From assembly GCA_015056575.1 (NCBI GenBank), contig SVGA01000002.1, positions 62,001 through 126,000 on the forward strand: a stretch of DNA of 64,000 nt. The letters are read 5' to 3'. The translations under genes and the position numbers were made by a program. Positions 8,549 through 15,875 of this stretch are shown piece by piece. The notes under the pieces are model-generated. The model did not search any database, was not told where the DNA came from, and saw nothing but the letters and a program-made list of their open reading frames with translations. How positions within the stretch are numbered: the stretch's first letter is position 1; each line of letters opens with the position of its first letter. The DNA comes from Butyrivibrio sp. (GTDB taxonomy: Bacteria; Bacillota; Clostridia; Lachnospirales; Lachnospiraceae).

Positions 8549-8940
8549 TGAACAACTACGACAACATGCTTCTTTCCAACAGGAAAGTCAGCGAAGAAAA
8601 AAAGATCCTTGCGATTGATACAATCCGTCGCATGGTAAAAGCAAACGAACATATCTCTATCGTTGAACTGACTAAGCTTACAGGACTCTCCCGCTCATTC
8701 TTTTATAAAAACGAGCAGGTAAACGCAGAACTTATGAAAGCTTTAAAGTCCCAGGAGGGAAAGGTCCTTACTTCCAGAAGGGATAAAACCTTAAATGAAG
8801 CCCTTAAAGAAACCGTAAGGCTCCAAAAAGAAGAGATTGACCGCCTGCGCATGGAAAAAAGCCAGCTTGCCTTTGCTCTTAAAAGGCTTCAGGACGAGAA
8901 CCAAAACGATGTTGATTTTGCACTTATTGAAAAACTTTAA
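8548..8940 (+). CDS. TnpC-like recombination helper (DUF6262-like)
   Basis: Starting at the ATG that overlaps the previous stop (TAATG), the protein has 130 residues, close to Tn554 TnpC (125). An N-terminal helical region contains a helix-turn-helix-like segment (VELTKLTGLSRSFFYKN, about residues 35-52), followed by a coiled coil from about residue 80 to the end (LKETVRLQKEEIDRLRMEK). In Tn554, TnpC is not a recombinase but influences transposition efficiency and orientation. By position and architecture this is the equivalent accessory DNA-binding protein. Confidence 0.75.
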   Translation: MNNYDNMLLSNRKVSEEKKILAIDTIRRMVKANEHISIVELTKLTGLSRSFFYKNEQVNAELMKALKSQEGKVLTSRRDKTLNEALKETVRLQKEEIDRLRMEKSQLAFALKRLQDENQNDVDFALIEKL

Positions 8941-8962
8941 TTTACAAGGAGGATTTTAAACT

Positions 8963-9868
8963 ATGGCAGCATATGTAATCGGAGTAGATGTAGGATACGG
9001 AAATACCAAGACATCACACAACTGTTTTTCTTCAGGAGTAAAGAAGCTCCCCGGAAAACCACCCCTTGCTACAAGGGTAATCGAAACAACAGAGGGCTTT
9101 TATGCTATCGGGAATGGAAAAGTATCCGTCCAGAAATCAAAGACAGAGGATGAAAACATGAGAGTCCTTACAATGGCAGCTATCGCTGAGGAACTTAAAA
9201 AGACCGGCACCACTGTTGCAGATGTACATCTTGGTGTAGGCGTTCCCCTTACCCGTATGGGTGCAGAGAAAAAAGACTTTGTGGAATACTACACCAAAAA
9301 CCGCCGCCTTATCTTCAAATATGAGGATGTGCAGTACTCGGTGACACTTCTTTCCGTTGATGTATTTCCACAAGGTTATGCCGGGATTGTCTCTTTCATG
9401 AAGGACTTCCACAAATCAGCCCTTGTCATTGATATCGGCTCTTGGACAGTGGATATTCTGCCTTTGACAGAATTTATCCCTGATCAGACAAGATGTAAGT
9501 CCCTTCCACTTGGAACTATCACCTGCATGAATGATATCAACGAAGCACTTCGCCAGAACCTCGGGCAGGAAGCTGATGAAACCACCATCAAGGAAGTCAT
9601 GATCTACGGAACAAGCGATATCCCTAAAGACTACCTTGATATCATAAAGACAGGTCTTACATCCTATGCTACAAACCTCATGGATCAAATCAGAGCCTTA
9701 AACTTTAACTCTGACCTTACCCAGTTTATCTTTATCGGAGGCGGGGCAACTATTATGAAGCACTTCCTTTCCGAGGCTGATAAGAAAAATGCCCTCATCC
9801 TTGATGATGTATCTATCAACGCCAAAGGATATGAGGAGCTTATCCGTCACAAGATGGGAGGCAGGTAA
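8963..9868 (+). CDS. parM: ParM/StbA-family actin-like segregation ATPase
   Basis: A 301-residue actin-fold protein with the three ATP-binding signatures: phosphate-1 IGVDVGYGNTKT (residues 6-17), phosphate-2 VIDIGSWTVDI (about 155-165, catalytic Asp157) and the adenosine motif FIFIGGGAT (about 255-263). Plasmid ParM/Alp filaments push sister DNA molecules apart. It lies 22 bases after the recombinase helper, behind AAGGAGG, and its stop overlaps the next start (TAATG), as in parMR operons. Its presence inside a transposition operon suggests the element has an extrachromosomal stage that must be segregated, or that the filament acts on recombination intermediates. The second idea is speculative. 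Confidence 0.85.
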   Translation: MAAYVIGVDVGYGNTKTSHNCFSSGVKKLPGKPPLATRVIETTEGFYAIGNGKVSVQKSKTEDENMRVLTMAAIAEELKKTGTTVADVHLGVGVPLTRMGAEKKDFVEYYTKNRRLIFKYEDVQYSVTLLSVDVFPQGYAGIVSFMKDFHKSALVIDIGSWTVDILPLTEFIPDQTRCKSLPLGTITCMNDINEALRQNLGQEADETTIKEVMIYGTSDIPKDYLDIIKTGLTSYATNLMDQIRALNFNSDLTQFIFIGGGATIMKHFLSEADKKNALILDDVSINAKGYEELIRHKMGGR

Positions 9869-10176
9869 TGAACGTCAAAAGGAAGACCGTTCGTTTTCAG
9901 GACAATCTTTCAGATCTTGCTGTATACGATGCCATTACAGACTATAAGAAATACGGCTACCGTTCCGAAAGCCACATGGTAATTGAAGCGGTACGCCGCC
10001 TTATAAATGAAGACCCGGCATCAAATGATGCTGAAAAGTTGGCAGACCTTATAGCAGAAAGACTTTCCGGAAAACTTACGCTATCTTCCTCAAATGCAGA
10101 TACCTCTCCAAAAGAGGATACAAAAACGGAAGAAGCAGCCTTTGATGCTGCTCTCTCATTCCTTGATAGTTTCTAA
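9868..10176 (+). CDS. ParR-like partition adaptor
   Basis: A 102-residue protein translationally coupled to ParM through a TAATG overlap. Residues 1-50 begin with a short strand (KRKTVRFQDN) followed by helices (YDAITDYKKYGYRSESHMVIEAVRRLI is the helical part, split by a Gly-Tyr turn), consistent with the ribbon-helix-helix fold of ParR/StbB adaptors. The tail is acidic and Ser-rich and ends in hydrophobic ALSFLDSF, suitable for contacting a ParM filament end as in plasmid ParR. Sequence identity to known ParR is not obvious, so the call rests on size, fold pattern and position. A rho-independent terminator follows immediately. Confidence 0.6.
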   Translation: MNVKRKTVRFQDNLSDLAVYDAITDYKKYGYRSESHMVIEAVRRLINEDPASNDAEKLADLIAERLSGKLTLSSSNADTSPKEDTKTEEAAFDAALSFLDSF

Positions 10177-10180
10177 TACT

Positions 10181-10205
10181 AGAGCCGGTAAATCCCACCG
10201 GCTCT
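10181..10205 (+). terminator. Rho-independent terminator of the recombinase-parMR operon
   Basis: Perfect 9-bp stem AGAGCCGGT/ACCGGCTCT with a 7-base loop, followed by ATATTTTTCC. It begins 4 bases after the ParR-like stop codon and closes a transcript of about 6.3 kb that starts at the promoter near 3766. Confidence 0.85.
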
Positions 10206-10219
10206 ATATTTTTCCTTCA

Positions 10220-10305
10220 ATATATGCTTTTCGCATATATATCTATCTGTTATGATTAACATATGCTTTTTGCATATGCAAATCTGTTATATCTTTTTTG
10301 CATAC
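10220..10305. repeat. Iteron-like palindromes (centromere or operator candidate)
   Basis: Two palindromes of the same design, ATATATGC-TTTTC-GCATATAT at 10220-10240 and CATATGC-TTTTT-GCATATG at 10260-10278, lie about 39 bases centre to centre. Each is followed by the direct repeat ATCTGTTAT (10245-10253 and 10282-10290), and a half-site TTTTTTGCATA follows near 10293-10303. The unit is thus a tandem repeat of about 38 bp between the parMR terminator and the next gene. It could be the ParR-bound centromere, a replication iteron or operators for the XRE-like gene at 10339. Confidence 0.55.
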
Positions 10306-10338
10306 ACCTAATTATGATGGTCTCAAAGGAGATAGCCT

Positions 10339-11589
10339 ATGTACAAGACAGACAACACACTTATCGGAAGACACCTTTCCGATCTTATAAAAAGGAGCCC
10401 ATACGGAAATGATCGTCAGTTTGGTATCGCCTACCTTAAAGAGCGTGATGGATCAAATTATAATCCGGATGACATTCAAAAGATGCAAAACCGCATCTGT
10501 CAGATCAAGAAGGGAAATAAAGGCATCCAAATAGAGGATCTTCCTATCTTTTCAAAGCTTCTCGGCGTATCCTGCGAGGATATAATTAGTGGCGGTAAAG
10601 CTCTTGCCCCTTCCCTAAACAGAAAAACAAACTACTCCATTGCCTTCTCCAAAGACCCCAAAGAGTGGGAAGACTATATAAATCGTGAAGATAAACCTTT
10701 CCTTAACCCTGATGAATTTGGTAAGACGGTCATTGACTATGCTTTAGAAGCTGGCAATTTCAAACTTCTTAAGTACCTGATGAATCAAGGATATATCTGG
10801 TTTGTCGGAAAGGATAAGAAAGATTACTATCTAGGATTCGGGGCAGGAACAAGCGTAAAGAGGCGTGATATCGGCTACACAGACATCCTTGATGTGATGC
10901 TAAAAGAGCAGGATGATCTTAGATTCCGTATGATCTCACTTGCAATAGAGAATAAAGACTTTGATATGCTTACTGAACTAAAAGCAAGAGAGCTTCCTCT
11001 ACTATATACCATAAACCCTGTTCAGCACTGGACATTACGGGATACTACTCTCCCATCTTCCCCTAATGTAACAGGCATGATTGAAAGCATTGCATCAAGT
11101 GAGAATACTGCTCTTTCTTATTTCTTCGATGAATTTGAAACTGAGGCAGAAAAAGACGCCTTAAAAAGCACCTATGTTTTCCCTTATGCAGGACAGGTTC
11201 TGGATCTGCTCATAAGGAGCCGACGCATCTCAGAAAGCAAAAGGTTTCTCGAAAAAGCAATCAGTCACAACAAAAAAGTACAAAATCACTTAATGGAACT
11301 TGTCGATAAGAGCAAAGAAAACTGCAAAGAACTCTACAGGGATGCTAAATCAGCTTACTACGATGCAGCGTATTTTGAACGCGAAGCATGGCGTGAATAT
11401 TACTTTTACCCTGATACCGGCTTTATTGCCTACTACATGCCTTTCTATTCCAAGAATACAACAGGCTTTATCACAAATGTTATAAACGTAACCGCTTCAT
11501 CAAATAACCCAGAAGTCCAGTTCCTTATTGATGAGCTTAAAGAAACCTATAACACCTTTATAAAACAATTTGAAAAGAAGGAGGCGTAA
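10339..11589 (+). CDS. XRE-like HTH protein with ankyrin-like repeats
   Basis: A 416-residue protein behind AAGGAGATAGCCT. Residues about 5-85 resemble a Cro/C1-type DNA-binding domain (RHLSDLIKRS, then QKMQNRICQIKKGNKG and FSKLLGVSCEDII). Residues about 125-235 contain helix pairs of ankyrin style, for example VIDYALEAGNFKLLKYLMNQG and the later LAIENKDFDMLTEL. The C-terminal 130 residues are helical and charged with several Tyr/Phe-rich patches. Such fusions are common in mobile elements, but targets are unknown. The palindromic repeats directly upstream may be its own operators. The stop lies 4 bases before the next start. Confidence 0.65.
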   Translation: MYKTDNTLIGRHLSDLIKRSPYGNDRQFGIAYLKERDGSNYNPDDIQKMQNRICQIKKGNKGIQIEDLPIFSKLLGVSCEDIISGGKALAPSLNRKTNYSIAFSKDPKEWEDYINREDKPFLNPDEFGKTVIDYALEAGNFKLLKYLMNQGYIWFVGKDKKDYYLGFGAGTSVKRRDIGYTDILDVMLKEQDDLRFRMISLAIENKDFDMLTELKARELPLLYTINPVQHWTLRDTTLPSSPNVTGMIESIASSENTALSYFFDEFETEAEKDALKSTYVFPYAGQVLDLLIRSRRISESKRFLEKAISHNKKVQNHLMELVDKSKENCKELYRDAKSAYYDAAYFEREAWREYYFYPDTGFIAYYMPFYSKNTTGFITNVINVTASSNNPEVQFLIDELKETYNTFIKQFEKKEA

Positions 11590-11593
11590 ATCT

Positions 11594-11782
11594 ATGTGTA
11601 ATCCTATCTTTGACTATGATGACGGAGATTATATCTATCAGACTTCTAACAATATGGGCATCGACTCAGATGGTGATCTCCATATGCGCATGGGCGATAA
11701 TATGTCTATGGACATGGAAACTGGAGAACTTCACTTTAATTCTGGTTGGAAAGACAACGATTACAATGATGATGATTTCTAA
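11594..11782 (+). CDS. 62-residue acidic protein
   Basis: The ATG at 11594 follows AAGAAGGAGG by 10 bases; an upstream in-frame start would lie inside the preceding gene and lacks a ribosome-binding site. The product, MCNPIFDYDDGDYIYQT and onward, is rich in Asp, Met and Gly with repeated turns of the form D-x-D-G/M-x-x-G (IDSDGDLHMRMGDNMSMDM), and ends NDYNDDDF. Low-complexity acidity suggests a DNA mimic, an anti-regulator of the upstream HTH protein, or metal binding; none can be shown. Coupling to the upstream gene suggests they work together. Confidence 0.6.
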   Translation: MCNPIFDYDDGDYIYQTSNNMGIDSDGDLHMRMGDNMSMDMETGELHFNSGWKDNDYNDDDF

Positions 11783-11791
11783 AAAAATATG

Positions 11792-11821
11792 CGCCAGGAG
11801 AACAAAGTCTCTTGGCGCATC
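11792..11821 (-). terminator. Hairpin terminator, leftward
   Basis: Arms ATGCGCCAGGAGA and TCTCTTGGCGCAT pair with one mismatch. Read on the minus strand the stem is followed by ATTTTTTTAG. It backs up the terminator at 11873-11901 for the Nudix gene and, read rightward, also lies just after the acidic-protein gene, where it may act in both directions. Confidence 0.65.
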
Positions 11822-11872
11822 TACTGTCGATGAAGTAATCAATTCTGTAGTACCAAAAGGAACTAAAAATAC

Positions 11873-11901
11873 AACCTCTATCTCATCAAGGGATAGAGGT
11901 T
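11873..11901 (-). terminator. Terminator of the Nudix gene
   Basis: Perfect 10-bp arms AACCTCTATC/GATAGAGGTT with a 9-base loop. On the minus strand the stem is followed by GTATTTTTAG. It lies 25 bases past the Nudix stop codon. Confidence 0.7.
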
Positions 11902-11925
11902 ATCTGAGTAAACTTGAAGCCTTTT

Positions 11926-12444
11926 TTACAGCAATTCCTTTGCTCTCTTCAGGATAGGAACCTCTCTATTTGCTACAAGTCTTCCAAGTTTTGTACATCT
12001 GCACTTCTCATATTCAGCTAAAGCCTCTTCATATTTTAATTTCAGAGTAGAAAGGTGAAAATCTTCAATTTCATCTTTAGTTAAATGTTTATCTCCAAAA
12101 GATACCGTTTTGCATAAATAATAGTTATTGATATTATGTCTATGAATCAAATTGTAGTAATCACTAACGACTCCAATCTTACTAATCACCTCAACATCAA
12201 CACCAAGTTCTTCGTTGAGTTCACGTCTGATGGCAGTGTCCAAATCTTCCCCAGTTTCTACGCCACCTCCTGCTGTTTCAATAAGTGTAGCTTTACCGAA
12301 ATCATCATCTCTATTTGCCCTAACGAAATAGAAATTCTCGTCATCATCTACAACTATCGCCCGAGCAATCATCCTATCATGGTCAATTGTCGTAAGTGGC
12401 CATTCGTTATCTTCCAAGTTGAGTAAAAGTTCTTCATGCTTCAT
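11926..12444 (-). CDS. Nudix hydrolase
   Basis: A 172-residue protein with a complete Nudix box: G60-x5-E66-x7-R74-E75-x-x-E78-E79-x-G81 in the segment GGGVETGEDLDTAIRRELNE. These residues bind the Mg2+ ions used to hydrolyse nucleoside-diphosphate-linked substrates. The rest is strand-rich and gives no substrate signature, so ADP-ribose, dNTPs or a dinucleotide are all possible. It is a single-gene unit with its own terminator, opposite in direction to the recombinase operon and its cargo, and so looks like independently acquired cargo. The window gives no sign of an RNA-decapping or NAD-salvage partner. Confidence 0.85.
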   Translation of the reverse strand: MKHEELLLNLEDNEWPLTTIDHDRMIARAIVVDDDENFYFVRANRDDDFGKATLIETAGGGVETGEDLDTAIRRELNEELGVDVEVISKIGVVSDYYNLIHRHNINNYYLCKTVSFGDKHLTKDEIEDFHLSTLKLKYEEALAEYEKCRCTKLGRLVANREVPILKRAKELL

Positions 12445-12564
12445 TATCGTTAACGTCTCCTACATAAACTTTTATTGAACAATTACTCCCATTATAAAAC
12501 TCTAATACCAAAAAACAAAGTATTCATTGACTTATACTTTTTTTAAAATGTATAGTCGAAAAAA

Positions 12565-12589
12565 GGATGTAGCCACTCTGACTACACCC
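12565..12589 (-). terminator. Terminator downstream of the 124-residue gene
   Basis: Arms GGATGTAG and CTACACCC (7 of 8 paired, one G-T) enclose a 9-base loop and on the minus strand are followed by CTTTTTTCG. It lies about 60 bases past the stop of the gene at 12652. Confidence 0.55.
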
Positions 12590-12651
12590 TTCATTAAATC
12601 AAAATTATCATAGAAGATCCCTATATTTACAGAAAAAATTTCAAACTCTCC

Positions 12652-13026
12652 TTAATAATATGATATTCTTTCAAAAATGTATGGTTCTAACAATTCTTTA
12701 AGGTTTTCTCCTGTATTGCTTTTTAAGAAATCTTTCATAAGATTATGTAAGTAAGTTTCCTTATTCCCAAATAGTTTTTCTGCATCGTCTTTTGATATTC
12801 TAAATGAATAATGAGAGTCATAAGCTACCTCTTCATCAAGACTATAATAATCAAGAACTCCATCCTCTTTAAAGAACACCTGCATGTACCAACTTTCATT
12901 AGAATCTATTGGTACACGATATCTCCATCGCTCAATTGCCCAATCATACCAAGTAGGCACTTCATCTGCTAAAAACTTCTTTTCTCTTTCAAACTGCTTT
13001 ATATATTCGAGCGTGTATTCAATCAT
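12652..13026 (-). CDS. Hypothetical 124-residue protein
   Basis: The ATG at 13026 follows GGAGAAGTATT. The protein is a single soluble domain rich in aromatic residues (WYDWAIERWRYRVP and ESWYMQVFFKEDG) with a helical C-terminus; no signal peptide, membrane segment or catalytic motif is visible. It lies about 80 bases downstream of the 100-residue gene at 13105-13407, in the same direction, and the pair may share a transcript. Pairs of small, aromatic-rich soluble proteins in mobile DNA are often immunity, toxin or anti-defence proteins, but nothing in this sequence decides that. Confidence 0.6.
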   Translation of the reverse strand: MIEYTLEYIKQFEREKKFLADEVPTWYDWAIERWRYRVPIDSNESWYMQVFFKEDGVLDYYSLDEEVAYDSHYSFRISKDDAEKLFGNKETYLHNLMKDFLKSNTGENLKELLEPYIFERISYY

Positions 13027-13104
13027 AATACTTCTCCATAGAATCTGGGCCTGTTTACACCATCTGCCCTTATTATACCATTGAATCTTGGTGGAACCAC
13101 CTAT

Positions 13105-13407
13105 TTAAGAATATTGCTGAACGAACTGTTCAAAGATTGGATTTTTGGTGTGAAGCTTGTAGTCATCATGACAAATAATCTCTAATACTGCATCCAAAAC
13201 TGATGCCGTTGTTGTCTGCTCATGGTATTCATGCTCCTTCTTGTACTTATGCATCAATCTAACATATTTAAACTTATGGTCTATAAGAGGCATTATCACC
13301 CAATAATGACCAGTGTTCTTTGACTGTACCTCATACATCACGGGGTTCTCCGTTATTATATTAAAGTACGGATTCCCTAGCATCTCCTTATCCTTAGCTG
13401 TAAACAT
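13105..13407 (-). CDS. Hypothetical protein, paralogue of the prophage gene at 26642
   Basis: A 100-residue soluble protein. It aligns along most of its length with the 107-residue protein at 26642-26965: both open MFT, contain a GYF/PYF strand, then EVxSxxTxHxWxI, a Leu-x-His segment, and end with A-x-x-E-I-x-x-H-D-x-Y. The family is not one I can name. The pair occurs in two different mobile regions of the window, here beside the recombinase element end and there inside the prophage, which points to a phage or island protein spread by transfer. The gene starts about 75 bases past the broken pilin gene and may be read from the old tad promoter. Confidence 0.6.
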   Translation of the reverse strand: MFTAKDKEMLGNPYFNIITENPVMYEVQSKNTGHYWVIMPLIDHKFKYVRLMHKYKKEHEYHEQTTTASVLDAVLEIICHDDYKLHTKNPIFEQFVQQYS

Positions 13408-13482
13408 CCATCCTTACCTTCCTTTCAAAAAACCAGACCTAATATTACAAACACTTATCTTTACTCCCTCATAATGAATCCT

Positions 13483-13635
13483 TTAATTTCCACATAAAAC
13501 ATACCTGTGTTTTGCGTTAGGCTTTTCCACGATGATAAGGATCACCTCCACCGTTCCCATTCCGGACTCCTCCCGGTGAAAGTCCCTGATCTTGTTCATT
13601 ACCTTGTTTCCTAAAATCTTTATTTTGTTTATCAT
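13483..13635 (-). pseudogene. flp: Flp-type pilin gene truncated after its N-terminal half
   Basis: The frame starts at ATG 13635, 9 bases after GGAGG, and reads MINKIKILGNKV then MNKIRDFHREESGMGTVEVILIIV. The latter is the Flp pilin leader: a basic stretch, the acidic processing region with Gly-Met-Gly, then Glu-Val and the start of the hydrophobic helix. After residue 36 the match stops and 14 unrelated residues (EKPNAKHRYVLCGN) lead to a stop. A functional Flp pilin needs about 20 more hydrophobic residues to assemble, so this is a broken gene. The break at about 13527 coincides with an ACATAAAACATA motif like those at the recombinase region. Confidence 0.7.
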
Positions 13636-13651
13636 ATTTCTTTTCCTCCAT

Positions 13652-15121
13652 TTAAAATGCCAAATATGCAGGGATCATGATTATGATCATCACGATCACC
13701 AGCATTATTATCATGGGAAGAAGAAGCTTCGTTCCGGCCTCTTCTCCCGCCTTTCTTGCCCGGTCCATCCTGGCCTGAAAGGCATTTTTTGACTCCTCCC
13801 TAAGGAGAGTCAGAAGCTGACTGTTTCCTTTTTTAAGGTTCTGGGTAAGGAGCGTTGAAAGCCTTGTGTACTGCTGCCCCCCGCACCTGATACCGAAGTG
13901 CTCGTAGGCGTCTGCTTCGGAAGTCCCCGACGCAAGCTCCCTGTTTGTCATAAGTATTTCCTCGTACAGAAACCTGTCAGGGCCGCCGTTTTTCTTTTCC
14001 CTAAGATATGATGAGGAGAGCTTTCCGAAGATGTTGCGCATGGTCATCCCAGCCTCCATGTACAGGACAAGGGATGAGATCATCTGGGAATAATCCCCAA
14101 GCATCTGCTTCTGGCGCTCTTCCAGAGACTTTTTCAGCTCCTTGTCCTTAAGAACGTAGGAGATGGCACCTCCTGTCAACGTCAGCATCAGAAGGATCAG
14201 GCTGTTATCGGTCTTTTTCTCGCTCCAGACAAGCTCACGGCCTTCGTAGCTTTTCGGAAGCGGAATGGCATTTTCTGTCCTTGAATCCTTGTCTGCCTTC
14301 TGCAGAAGTCCCTTCAACTCCTTAACGGCCCTCTCCCCGGGAGTAAGAACCTTCGGCATGACGTTTGCATAAAGGACCTGCTGCCAGTCATTTTCCTCAT
14401 AGCTAAAGGTTGCGGTCAGCATCACTGCGGTGCCACCTTCCGGGATATTCTCCTCCTTGAGCTTCCCGTCCTGCCCCATTACCTCGTAGTTGTCCACCTT
14501 CCAGCGGATGTCAAAGGGATACCCCTCCAGTTCTTCCGTAAGGTTAAGGTTTTGGGTAACGTTATCAAGGCTTTCGTTCTCCCCCAGAATAGCTGTTTCA
14601 AGGTCTCCTGCGGCCTCGTCAAAGAGCTCCTCTGCTTCCTTCCTTGTAAAAAGCCTTGTACCAACGTTCATCTCAAATTCACCAACCTGCTCCCCGGCTG
14701 CGTCCGTAGCCACCAGAACGGTTTCGTAATCGCTGCCCCCGTATCCGTCTCTTTTTATCTGCCCCTCTTCATCAAAGTGACTTACGCTCCCTGCACCAAG
14801 ACTTGCTGCCAGTGCCAGGAGACTACCTGCAAAGGCCATGATCAGGACAATGCTGATCTTCCTTGTAAAATACTCCGCCTCTGCGTTTTCCATGTCCTTC
14901 CTCTGTTCCAGGGTCCTAAGGTACACCCTTATCTTCTCGGAAGATGCACTTTTGATCCTACCCTTAAGCAGCCGGTAAATATAAAGCGAAGCCTTAAGGA
15001 ATGCCCTGCTTATGCCCGTTTCTTCCATGCCGGGAGGAAGCTGAAGGTCCTTCGAAAGAAAAAGGATCACAAAAACCGCCAAAGGTAATACCACGTATAG
15101 GTATGCAAGCTTAAACATCAA
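13652..15121 (-). CDS. tadC: TadC-like platform protein of a Tad pilus
   Basis: A 489-residue membrane protein. N-terminal segments (residues about 5-22 and 88-108) anchor a large extracytoplasmic domain (about 110-310) before a further membrane segment near 318. The C-terminal part (340-489) is the type II secretion F domain, with LVLYMEAGMTMRNIFGKL and the Gly-rich EAGTKLLLP before a final hydrophobic helix. The large outside domain is found in Firmicutes versions of TadC. With TadB it forms the inner-membrane platform on which the TadA ATPase works. It overlaps tadB by 11 bases and is followed by the truncated flp, so the pathway here has lost its pilin. Confidence 0.8.
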   Translation of the reverse strand: MMFKLAYLYVVLPLAVFVILFLSKDLQLPPGMEETGISRAFLKASLYIYRLLKGRIKSASSEKIRVYLRTLEQRKDMENAEAEYFTRKISIVLIMAFAGSLLALAASLGAGSVSHFDEEGQIKRDGYGGSDYETVLVATDAAGEQVGEFEMNVGTRLFTRKEAEELFDEAAGDLETAILGENESLDNVTQNLNLTEELEGYPFDIRWKVDNYEVMGQDGKLKEENIPEGGTAVMLTATFSYEENDWQQVLYANVMPKVLTPGERAVKELKGLLQKADKDSRTENAIPLPKSYEGRELVWSEKKTDNSLILLMLTLTGGAISYVLKDKELKKSLEERQKQMLGDYSQMISSLVLYMEAGMTMRNIFGKLSSSYLREKKNGGPDRFLYEEILMTNRELASGTSEADAYEHFGIRCGGQQYTRLSTLLTQNLKKGNSQLLTLLREESKNAFQARMDRARKAGEEAGTKLLLPMIIMLVIVMIIIMIPAYLAF

Positions 15122-15875
15122 TGTTCACTATCCTTTCCGACATTAGATATGCGCCTATGTACAGGCCCATACACACAGTCATCAAAACGATCCCCGGGAG
15201 ATTGTGGTAAAGGGGAGCGAAAAATCCCTTACTGGTGATGCTTATGTAGAGAATTATGAAGAAGGGCACCAGGTTCATGATCCCCGCCTCCATCCGCTTT
15301 GCGCTGATCAGCACATCGATCTCCTTTTCCACATCCATTTTCCGGGAGATGACAGTTATAGTCCTTCCTATGATCTCCGTCATGTTGCCGCCGCCTCTTT
15401 TTGCCACCGCAAAGACTTCAGCAAAATCCATGATGTCGCGGTTTCCCGATTCTTTTCCCACCCCATACAAGAGCTTCTCAATGGGAATATTGTTGGAAAG
15501 CCCCTTTCCGATCTTCGCAAGGGCATTGCAGATAAGGCTGCCCTTGCCATACAAAAGCGCCATGTCGTGGTAAGATGCGATAAATGCATTCTCCACGGAG
15601 TACCCCGCCTTCATGGAGGTGAGGACACTGCTGATGGCATCCCTGAACTGTATTCCCATAAGCCTTGTATTTCTCTGCCTTTGCAGGCGCTTTTCATGAA
15701 CAGACCAGGGCAATATAAGGGGCAAAAGAATCATCACCGCAAGCCAGGAATCATAGAACAACCTTCCAAACAAAAGAGCTATCACCGCTCCCTGCAAAAA
15801 TACAGGCCAGTCACTCAGGGCAGGCCGGCAGCTTAAGACCTGCTGCCACAAGTTTTTCAGTGCTTTTAAGTTCAC
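15111..15875 (-). CDS. tadB: TadB-like platform protein of a Tad pilus
   Basis: A 254-residue protein, GTG-started behind GGAGGAAAGTCG, with N-terminal membrane segments (about 25-58) and the F-domain (about 70-215): QFRDAISSVLTSMKAGYSVENAF, then DIMDFAEVFAVAKRGGGNMTEII, typical of TadB. Two C-terminal hydrophobic helices end the protein. It partners TadC in the membrane platform for Flp pilus assembly. Its start lies inside the 3' end of tadA (65-base overlap), as is common in these operons. The gene itself is intact, but the operon around it is broken on both sides. Confidence 0.85.
   Translation of the reverse strand: MNLKALKNLWQQVLSCRPALSDWPVFLQGAVIALLFGRLFYDSWLAVMILLPLILPWSVHEKRLQRQRNTRLMGIQFRDAISSVLTSMKAGYSVENAFIASYHDMALLYGKGSLICNALAKIGKGLSNNIPIEKLLYGVGKESGNRDIMDFAEVFAVAKRGGGNMTEIIGRTITVISRKMDVEKEIDVLISAKRMEAGIMNLVPFFIILYISITSKGFFAPLYHNLPGIVLMTVCMGLYIGAYLMSERIVNIDV

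Larger units (their letters stand above)
1150..13527. mobile_element. Tn554-like tyrosine-recombinase element (approximate limits)
   Basis: The core is the plus-strand recombinase trio with a TnpC-like gene and a ParM/ParR pair (3931-10176). The right limit is set where a Flp pilin reading frame stops matching the Flp family, at about 13527. Close to it lies TGTTTTATGT on the minus strand (13491-13500), the motif concentrated in front of the recombinases. A plus-strand copy, GTGTTTTATGTT, at 1157-1168 makes a possible left limit, which would place the XRE-nitroreductase-nuclease operon inside. The expected other half of flp is not seen on the left, so the left limit is inferred and could lie nearer 3.6 kb. 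Confidence 0.45.
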
